Shown: positions 1 to 5,541 of the stretch, in pieces | How the letters are laid out: each line of letters opens with the position of its first letter | How positions within the stretch are numbered: position 1 is the stretch's first letter | Assembly: GCA_039182435.1 (NCBI GenBank) | Contig: JBCDCC010000154.1 | Coordinates: 1-5,541, forward strand | Length of the DNA: 5,541 nt | Reading direction: 5' to 3' | From: JBCCKC01 sp039182435 | Lineage (GTDB): Bacteria; Verrucomicrobiota; Verrucomicrobiia; Opitutales; Coraliomargaritaceae | The notes under the pieces: model-generated | Database searches by the model: none | Told to the model about the DNA's origin: nothing | What the model saw: only the letters and a program-made list of their open reading frames with translations | Made by a program: the position numbers and the translations under genes

Positions 1-51
<51 letters not shown>

Positions 52-88
52 AAACGATCCTTTGAGAAATTCGATATTAGACAGTGAA

Positions 89-115
89 GCCGAGGGCCCA
101 TATAGAGCCCTCGGC
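89..115 (-). other. Strong 9-bp hairpin between tuf and tRNA-Trp
   Basis: Bases 89-97 (GCCGAGGGC) and 107-115 (GCCCTCGGC) form a perfect, GC-rich 9-bp stem with a 9-base loop. On the minus strand it begins 30 bases after the tuf stop codon and ends 37 bases before tRNA-Trp. The bases that follow on that strand (TTCACTGT) are not a proper U-tract, so it is a poor fit to a full Rho-independent terminator. A partial terminator or attenuator, or an RNA-processing and 3'-end stabilising structure, is more likely. Such a structure could let abundant tuf mRNA be separated from the downstream tRNA-Trp part. A TAATAT hexamer on the minus strand (74-79) just after it could be a -10 box for a secondary promoter, but I see no matching -35. 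Confidence 0.7.
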
Positions 116-145
116 GAAAACTGGAAAGAAACGGTAAATGGATAC

Positions 146-1336
<1,191 letters not shown>

Positions 1337-1380
1337 GGTTGGAGTTGATTAGTGTTGAGAGAATTAGTTGTTATTGATCG

Positions 1381-1459
<79 letters not shown>

Positions 1460-1524
1460 CACTTGAGAAGTTGAAAAGATCCGTGACCCAACCACGCATG
1501 CGGGTTGAAAAATGAAAGATGGGG

Positions 1525-1553
1525 AAAGTGGTGAGCGGCAAAATCGCAGTCAA
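1525..1553 (-). promoter_or_regulatory. Candidate promoter for the tRNA-Thr/tuf operon (weak)
   Basis: On the minus strand, TTGACT (1548-1553) matches five of six bases of the sigma-70 type -35 consensus. Seventeen bases further on is CACTTT (1525-1530), which matches only two of six bases of TATAAT. The location is sensible: just downstream of the candidate terminator that ends the rnhB unit and about 65 bases before tRNA-Thr. The poor -10 makes this tentative, and the true promoter could be elsewhere in 1459-1560. Confidence 0.3.
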
Positions 1554-1564
1554 TACTTATTTGC

Positions 1565-1593
1565 AAAAAATCGTGGCTTAGAAACTTCCACGA
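1565..1593 (-). terminator. Rho-independent terminator after rnhB
   Basis: On the minus strand a 6-bp stem, TCGTGG (1588-1593) with CCACGA (1571-1576), encloses an 11-base loop and is followed at once by six T residues (complement of 1565-1570). It begins 53 bases after the rnhB stop codon. It would end the rnhC-pilT-rnhB transcript and insulate the tRNA-Thr/tuf operon. The stem is short and the loop long, so efficiency may be modest. On the plus strand the hairpin is not followed by a T-run, so it is directional. Confidence 0.6.
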
Positions 1594-1645
1594 AAAACGG
1601 CATATTCTGAGGGTTTAAGCTAGCTGCGGCGGGTTACAGCGCGAG

Positions 1646-2377
1646 CTATTTCGCAAGTAGTTTGCGCAAAAACAGCGCCCTATGGATCGGCGTGGCCCCA
1701 GACTGCTTGATCGCAGAGCGGTGGGCCGCGGTGCCGTAGCCTTTATGCCGGGCAAATCCATAAGCAGGGTAACGCAGCGCAAACTCGGACATCGCCCGGT
1801 CCCGGGTTACTTTTGCGGCAATACTCGCCATCGCAATTGCCAGAGATTTGCCATCTCCCTTCACGATTCCTTCGTGCACATACGGAAAAGGCCTCAAAGG
1901 CCGACCATCGACGATTAATTTTATCGCCGCACCTGCTTGGAAAAGTGGCCCATTCGCAGCCAGCAGAGGCAGCTCCCCACTGGGGGCACGCTCCGCGAGC
2001 GCTTCGACGGCTCGCCGCATAGCCAATCGGGTGGCACCGAGTATATTGAGCGTCTCGATCTCCTGGACTGAGGCAGCAGCGACTTCAAAATCCAGCTGCC
2101 CTGCTTTGCGCAATTCGACGAGGATCGTATACTGTGCTTCACGAGCCTCGGCGCTAAGTTGTTTCGAATCATTGATCGCTTGGCACCGCTCAAGAAATCC
2201 CACATTACTAAAAATGGCTTTGGAGATCACACAAGCGCCCGCCATTACAGGACCCGCCAGCGCACCCCGCCCGGCCTCATCGATCCCGATCAGCTGCCTG
2301 CATTCTGCCTCAAGCAGCGCATGATCATGGCGTTGCAGCGCATTCATCTCCACTTTAGCCACAGGATTTACGCCCAA
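1646..2377 (-). CDS. rnhB: Ribonuclease HII
   Basis: RNase HII cleaves the RNA strand of RNA/DNA hybrids and nicks DNA 5' of single misincorporated ribonucleotides, starting ribonucleotide excision repair in the cytoplasm. The 243-residue product has the hallmark GIDEAGRG at 31-38, with catalytic Asp33-Glu34 and the GRG motif, then AGPV. SKQL is at 71-74, VDG with Asp157 at 156-158, KGDGKS with Asp175 at 173-178, SIAAKVTRDR at 185-194, and HKGYGT with Tyr214, the likely junction-sensing tyrosine, at 211-216. All four expected acidic residues are present. The start shown is TTG, 9 bases after the pilT stop, with a weak AGGG seven bases before it. The alternative is ATG at 2347 (233 residues), which has GTGGAG directly abutting it, too close to act as a ribosome site. 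The family core begins near residue 29, so either start is possible. It is the last gene of the rnhC-pilT-rnhB unit. Confidence 0.96.
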   Translation of the reverse strand: MGVNPVAKVEMNALQRHDHALLEAECRQLIGIDEAGRGALAGPVMAGACVISKAIFSNVGFLERCQAINDSKQLSAEAREAQYTILVELRKAGQLDFEVAAASVQEIETLNILGATRLAMRRAVEALAERAPSGELPLLAANGPLFQAGAAIKLIVDGRPLRPFPYVHEGIVKGDGKSLAIAMASIAAKVTRDRAMSEFALRYPAYGFARHKGYGTAAHRSAIKQSGATPIHRALFLRKLLAK

Positions 2378-2386
2378 GGATGCGCC

Positions 2387-3466
2387 CTACTCTTCCCAAG
2401 CTTCTGGCTCACGATCAAGGAACTGGCGGAATTTCTTCTTGTAAATACACTTCTCGAAGGCTTCTTCCGCGCTGATTCGACCCGCTTGCAGGTGCTCCAT
2501 AATCGCATCATCCAGAGGCACGTTCCCCTTCTTCTTGCCCACCTCGATCATACCGGGGATCTGATGCGTCTTCTCTTCCCGAATCATATTGGCAATTGGT
2601 GTATCGACCACAAGCACTTCCAAGGCAGCGCAACGACCGGGTTTATCGACCCGCTTGAACAAGTTCTGCGCAATCACCCCTTTGACCGACTCAGAGAGCG
2701 TCGTGCGTATCTGATTCTGTTGCTCCGCAGGAAAGACGTCGATGATACGATCAATCGTCTTGGCCGCACTTGGAGTATGCAAAGTGCCGAAAACCAAGTG
2801 TCCCGTCGAGGCGGCCTCGATCGCTAGGGTGATCGTTTCGAGGTCGCGCATCTCACCGACGAGGATAATATCCGGGTCTTCACGCAAGGCGCCCCGCAAC
2901 GCACTGGCAAAGGACTGGGTGTGCAAGCCCACTTCCCGGTGATTGACTAATGCCATGTGGCTTTGGTGCACAAACTCGATCGGGTCTTCGACCGTCAGAA
3001 TATGATCCGCACGGGTCTTGTTCGCCAAGTCGATGATTGCCGCCAAGGTCGTCGATTTACCGGATCCGGTGGGACCCGTTACGAGCACAAGACCTTTCTT
3101 CAGTGAGGCAAATTTCTTACAGACCTCCGGCAAGTTCAACTGTTCAGCAGTCAAGACCTCAGATGGAATCGTTCGAAAAACCGCCGCGATGCCGTTCTTT
3201 TGGTTAAAGTAGTTAGCACGGAAACGCGCCTTGCCCGGTAGTTCATGGCCAAAATCCACGTCACCGGTCTCCTGAAAGGTCGTGAATTTATCGGATGGGC
3301 AGATTTCCATCAGCATCTCGTAGAGTTCGTCCTGCGTCATCTCCGGCGCTTCCAATTTCTCCAGATCACCACTGATCCGCATGATAGGGGGATTTCCAGT
3401 CGAGAGGTGAAGGTCCGATGCTTTAAACTCGAGCATCGCCTCGAAGTATTCATCAATAATTGGCAT
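2387..3466 (-). CDS. pilT: Type IV pilus retraction ATPase PilT
   Basis: PilT is a hexameric cytoplasmic ATPase at the base of type IV pili that drives pilus disassembly and hence twitching, surface sensing and DNA uptake. The 359-residue product has the N-terminal ASDLHLSTGNPP segment (16-27) and the PGKARFRANYF strand (77-87). It continues with Walker A GPTGSGKST (131-139), the Asp box TVEDPIEFVHQ (158-168), Walker B ILVGEMRD (201-208) and the His box TGHLVFGTLHT (221-231). A PilT-type IANMIRE motif (291-297) corresponds to the AIRNLIRE retraction motif and argues against a PilB extension ATPase. The acidic tail (EPEAWEE) is a little unusual. The ATG start is supported by the family-typical distance to SDLHLS; no Shine-Dalgarno is visible. 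It lies between rnhC (48-base gap) and rnhB (9-base gap). No other pilus gene is in the window. A PilU-like paralogue role cannot be excluded. Confidence 0.95.
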   Translation of the reverse strand: MPIIDEYFEAMLEFKASDLHLSTGNPPIMRISGDLEKLEAPEMTQDELYEMLMEICPSDKFTTFQETGDVDFGHELPGKARFRANYFNQKNGIAAVFRTIPSEVLTAEQLNLPEVCKKFASLKKGLVLVTGPTGSGKSTTLAAIIDLANKTRADHILTVEDPIEFVHQSHMALVNHREVGLHTQSFASALRGALREDPDIILVGEMRDLETITLAIEAASTGHLVFGTLHTPSAAKTIDRIIDVFPAEQQNQIRTTLSESVKGVIAQNLFKRVDKPGRCAALEVLVVDTPIANMIREEKTHQIPGMIEVGKKKGNVPLDDAIMEHLQAGRISAEEAFEKCIYKKKFRQFLDREPEAWEE

Positions 3467-3492
3467 AACATTCTGGTTCAGGAGAGGATCAA

Positions 3493-3507
3493 CGGGTGCG
3501 CCACCCG
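3493..3507 (-). other. Small hairpin between rnhC and pilT
   Basis: CGGGTG (3493-3498) and CACCCG (3502-3507) form a perfect 6-bp GC-rich stem with a 3-base loop, extendable by a G-U pair on the minus strand. It starts 7 bases after the rnhC stop and fills much of the 48-base gap before pilT. No T-run follows on either strand, so I do not call a terminator. It may modulate the ratio of rnhC to pilT expression, or simply be chance. Confidence 0.45.
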
Positions 3508-3514
3508 CTCATGT

Positions 3515-4504
3515 TCAGTATTTATACCAGCTAGGTTTCGCGGGTGGTTCAAGACCTTGCGCCTCGTAGGCCGTCTTGAAGTGCATTTTAGCATAATTAT
3601 GTAAAGCCTCTGCACCCTTGGTTTCGACGATCTTCTTCGCTTGCGCCAGCACCTTGCCGCTCGCTCCCTTCGTCAATGTTTCGCCGACCTCGTCGGACAA
3701 GCGCTTCATCTCGCGCACATAAACTGCCCGCGCCACGATAGACGCCGCCGCCACCACTGGATCCGACTCAGCCTTCGTCCGGCTGACGAGTTTGAATTCC
3801 TTGCGGTCCTTCACATACGCATCGACCAGCTTCTGTTTCGTAAACTGATCCAGTAGTCCCCAGGGCGCCGGTCGCTCATCCAACGCCTGTATCAAGGACT
3901 TACTGTGATACCAAGCCAGCAGCTTGTTCAAATTACGCTCAAACTTGTTGTAGAGCTCGTTGTATTTCGGCATCCGCGCGAAGGCCGTCTTGATAATCAC
4001 ACCCTTCGTCTTCCGAATCTCCTTCTCCAGCTTTAGAATACTGCCATCGGTCAACTTCTTACTGTCCGCCACTCCCAGCTCGAGCCATTTGCGAACCATA
4101 TCGCCATCCGCAATCACACAAGCCGTCACGAGCGGACCAAATAAATCGCCCTTGCCACTCTCATCCATGCCCGCGTGCAGAGTGAACCACTCCGGGTTGT
4201 GCACTTCATCATAGCCGAGCTTGGCCTCGCCTGTGATCTGCGCTTCGAGGACATCACGGACAAAGTCTTCTGTCTTCTTACCAGAGACCACCAGCTTGCC
4301 ACTCTGATAGCCGACCACATTCACCTTCTCGCCTTTGAATGCGAAGAGCGAATAGGCCACATCGTAGTGAAACCATGGCCCCTGATGGCCTGCCTCCAAA
4401 TAGTCTGCCAATTGATCCATCTGCCCCTCATCGAGCTTGATAGTATACATCGTTTTGACCTTAGGACCTTCGTCCTCAGCTTGCTGTTTTTTCTTCTTCG
4501 GCAT
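3515..4504 (-). CDS. rnhC: Ribonuclease HIII
   Basis: RNase HIII is a type 2 RNase H that cleaves RNA in RNA/DNA hybrids, with RNase HI-like breadth of activity, in the cytoplasm. The 329-residue product has the N-terminal TBP-like substrate-binding domain diagnostic for HIII (about 19-95, including SGKLVVSGKKTEDFV). The catalytic domain follows, opening with GMDESGKGDLFGPLV (112-126). Asp114-Glu115 are catalytic, and GKG replaces the GRG of HII. The other acidic residues are probably Asp219 (LLDQF) and Asp248 (ESDPVVAAASIVAR). The N-terminus carries a lysine-rich tail, MPKKKKQQ. The ATG start has no visible Shine-Dalgarno; Met19 is an alternative but would remove only the charged tail. It is the first gene of the rnhC-pilT-rnhB cluster and is divergent from the membrane protein gene. 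From published surveys, HIII-bearing genomes usually lack an active RNase HI. Confidence 0.96.
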   Translation of the reverse strand: MPKKKKQQAEDEGPKVKTMYTIKLDEGQMDQLADYLEAGHQGPWFHYDVAYSLFAFKGEKVNVVGYQSGKLVVSGKKTEDFVRDVLEAQITGEAKLGYDEVHNPEWFTLHAGMDESGKGDLFGPLVTACVIADGDMVRKWLELGVADSKKLTDGSILKLEKEIRKTKGVIIKTAFARMPKYNELYNKFERNLNKLLAWYHSKSLIQALDERPAPWGLLDQFTKQKLVDAYVKDRKEFKLVSRTKAESDPVVAAASIVARAVYVREMKRLSDEVGETLTKGASGKVLAQAKKIVETKGAEALHNYAKMHFKTAYEAQGLEPPAKPSWYKY

Positions 4505-4624
4505 TACAGATCGTCACAAGGAACATCCTCAGCTTCATTTCAATATTCAATCCGAAACGTCTCTCCTAGGTTCAAACGAATAGTGGAAACATGGAACAAA
4601 TGCCGAATAAGATGACTTAAAGAT
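4505..4624. promoter_or_regulatory. Divergent intergenic region, promoters expected but not pinned down
   Basis: These 120 bases separate the minus-strand rnhC and the plus-strand membrane protein gene, so both transcripts should start in or near them. The best minus-strand candidate is TTGAAT with, 17 bases on, GATGTT; it matches the sigma-70 consensus poorly (four and three of six). I see no convincing plus-strand promoter. The right end carries a nine-codon reading frame and half of a direct repeat, described separately. No inverted repeat suggesting an operator stood out. Confidence 0.4.
4591..4620 (+). other. Nine-codon upstream ORF (possible leader peptide)
   Basis: ATG at 4591 opens a frame encoding MEQMPNKMT and stops at TAA 4618-4620, four bases before the GTG start of the membrane protein gene and in a different frame. 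Its internal MPNK duplicates the MPNK at the start of the downstream protein. It could be a relic of an older start, a short leader that couples translation, or chance. There is no ribosome binding site to support expression. Confidence 0.25.
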
Positions 4625-4640
4625 GTGCCGAATAAGACGA
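4601..4640 (+). repeat. 15-base direct repeat, 25-base period, spanning the gene start
   Basis: TGCCGAATAAGATGA (4601-4615) recurs as TGCCGAATAAGACGA (4626-4640), 14 of 15 bases identical and 25 bases apart. Each copy is preceded by a base that makes a start codon: ATG at 4600-4602 and GTG at 4625-4627. A tandem duplication of the gene's first codons, shifting the frame because 25 is not a multiple of three, would explain both the repeat and the GTG start. Confidence 0.8.
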
Positions 4641-5113
4641 AGAGAGATGCACTACAGTCACAGAGAAGGCACGTTGTCGTGCTTGTTGTGCTACTCGCAA
4701 TGCTCGTCTTCAGAGTTCTCGCTCAACTAATACAATCAATCTACCCAGTCGAATTTTTGCCAAGCTTCAGCAAATGGGCCAGCGGCGCACTTCCTTATAC
4801 AGTTTTAGTTATTATCCAAATAGCTATCATCGCTGGATTCATAGTCATCATCTTACAAATGAGCAGGGCACAAATTGCTCGTTCCAAAAGAGTAGGGACA
4901 GGACTCTACCTAATCGGCACAGTCTATTTTACAGCAATGTTCTTTCGCCTCATGATTGGCTTACTTTTCGAAAATACTCCTCAATGGTTTCAATTCCCAA
5001 TTCCTTCTTTTTTTCACCTAGTCCTCGCATCCTTTTTACTCGTCTTGGCTAATTTTCATCTTCCGCTGTGGAATTTTCTAAGGAGATTAATCCCAGAACA
5101 AAATAAGCCCTAA
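4625..5113 (+). CDS. Four-helix inner membrane protein of unknown function
   Basis: I do not recognise the family. The 162-residue product has four hydrophobic segments at about 17-37, 56-78, 92-115 and 129-147. Basic residues lie at the N-terminus (KTKRDALQSQRR), in the loop after helix 2 (RAQIARSKR) and at the C-terminus (NFLRRLIPEQNKP), which predicts both ends inside the cytoplasm. The two outer loops (IYPVEFLPSF and ENTPQWFQFPIP) are uncharged to acidic. Helix 4 contains His131 and His145, fourteen residues apart on one helix, and helix 3 carries Arg108. The start is GTG, which gives a typical charged N-terminus; there is no Shine-Dalgarno, and a near copy of the start lies 25 bases upstream. 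The stop is one base before the next gene, an exported flavoprotein, so the two are likely coupled and may work together. GC is low: about 39% by hand count over 4801-5100. Confidence 0.85.
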   Translation: MPNKTKRDALQSQRRHVVVLVVLLAMLVFRVLAQLIQSIYPVEFLPSFSKWASGALPYTVLVIIQIAIIAGFIVIILQMSRAQIARSKRVGTGLYLIGTVYFTAMFFRLMIGLLFENTPQWFQFPIPSFFHLVLASFLLVLANFHLPLWNFLRRLIPEQNKP

Positions 5114-5114
5114 A

Positions 5115-5541
5115 ATGCAATCGAGACGTCTCTTCTTACAACGGCTTGTCAAGTGCCTCAGCGTTTTCTCCTTCATCCGAATTCCGAGAATTCACGCTTG
5201 GGCAAATGTAAGTTCGGGCATCATCGTTAACGACATACACTCACAGCTAAACGCAACTCGTGTTCATGCAATCCATCGGCCTACCACAGGTTCGGAACTT
5301 AGGTCGTTCATACAGTTAGTAATCCGGACTAAACAATCAGTGAGTATTTGCGGGACACGCCACTCAATGGGAGGACAGCAATTCGCGGAGGACACAGAAC
5401 TTGTCGATCTTACATCGCTCAATCGAATCATCAAATTAGACAGGGAAAAGAAAATCATTGAAGTCGAGGCGGGAATAACGTGGCCCAAACTCATACGCTG
5501 GCTCAATGAAACCGCGCCTGAACTTAGCATCATTCAGAAGC
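5115..5541 (+). CDS. FAD-binding oxidoreductase with Tat signal peptide, 3' truncated
   Basis: The frame is open from ATG 5115 to the window end, giving 142 residues of a longer protein. Residues 3-9 read SRRLFLQ, a near-perfect twin-arginine motif (S-R-R-x-F-L-K). A moderately hydrophobic stretch and a possible AWA cleavage site (28-30) follow, so export of the folded, cofactor-loaded enzyme is likely. Residues 52-142 look like the start of an FAD-binding type 4 (PCMH-like) domain: AIHRPTTGSELRSFI, then CGTRHSMGGQ (79-88) at the FAD pyrophosphate loop, LVDLTSLNRIIKLD (96-109) and EVEAGITWPKLI (116-127). His83 sits where aldonolactone oxidases of this superfamily bind FAD covalently, but covalent attachment here is only inference. 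The substrate is unknown; sugar, sugar-acid or alcohol oxidation is typical. The start overlaps nothing but follows the upstream stop by one base (TAAAATG). The signal's h-region contains Lys and Arg, which is atypical. Confidence 0.88.
   Translation, partial: MQSRRLFLQRLVKCLSVFSFIRIPRIHAWANVSSGIIVNDIHSQLNATRVHAIHRPTTGSELRSFIQLVIRTKQSVSICGTRHSMGGQQFAEDTELVDLTSLNRIIKLDREKKIIEVEAGITWPKLIRWLNETAPELSIIQK

Noticed and set aside
74..79. TAATAT on the minus strand as a promoter for tRNA-Trp
   Set aside because: Good -10 resemblance but no acceptable -35 at 16-18 bases, and the hairpin occupies the needed region.
89..115. Calling the tuf/tRNA-Trp hairpin a Rho-independent terminator
   Set aside because: No T-run follows on either strand, and stopping here would cut off tRNA-Trp and the expected secE unless another promoter exists.
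2159..2827. A 222-codon plus-strand frame opposite rnhB and pilT
   Set aside because: It spans the junction of two confidently identified genes on the other strand and has no recognisable motif.
4625..5113. Assigning the membrane protein to a known small four-helix family such as DUF2975 or DoxX
   Set aside because: Length and helix number fit loosely, but I could not see family-specific residues, so a name would be a guess.
5264..5533. An 89-codon minus-strand frame near the right edge
   Set aside because: The plus strand here encodes a clear FAD-binding domain continuous from 5115 to the edge, so this is its shadow.

Overview
The window looks like chromosomal backbone from a member of the PVC group of bacteria, most likely a verrucomicrobium of the Opitutae type. 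This rests on the EF-Tu sequence, whose switch I region has the divergent KGGTVRDATKTVTI form that I recall from planctomycete and verrucomicrobial EF-Tu. It is also consistent with the presence of both RNase HII and RNase HIII, a PilT ATPase, and the lack of convincing Shine-Dalgarno sequences at nearly every start. The lineage call is an inference from memory of these families, not a database result.

Region 1 (1-1458, all minus strand) is a translation operon read right to left: tRNA-Thr(GGT), tuf (EF-Tu), a strong 9-bp hairpin, then tRNA-Trp(CCA), which is cut by the window edge. The order tuf - tRNA-Trp normally continues into secE-nusG-rplK, which would lie just outside. A possible -35 element and a Rho-independent terminator at 1565-1593 separate this unit from the genes upstream of it.

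Region 2 (1646-4504, minus strand) is a compact three-gene cluster: rnhC (RNase HIII), pilT (pilus retraction ATPase), rnhB (RNase HII). The gaps are 48 and 9 bases, and the cluster ends at the terminator above. Two distinct type 2 RNases H therefore flank a motility ATPase in one apparent transcription unit.

Region 3 (4505-5541, plus strand) diverges from region 2. After a 120-base intergenic stretch with a short direct repeat and a nine-codon upstream reading frame comes an unrecognised four-helix membrane protein. Its stop codon lies one base before the start of an FAD-binding oxidoreductase with an apparent twin-arginine signal peptide, truncated by the window edge. The two are probably translationally coupled and may form a membrane/exported redox pair. 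This part is visibly more AT-rich than the rest.

I found no CRISPR array, insertion sequence or phage gene. The least explained items are the membrane protein plus exported flavoprotein pair, the rnhC-pilT-rnhB arrangement, and the repeat at the membrane protein's start.
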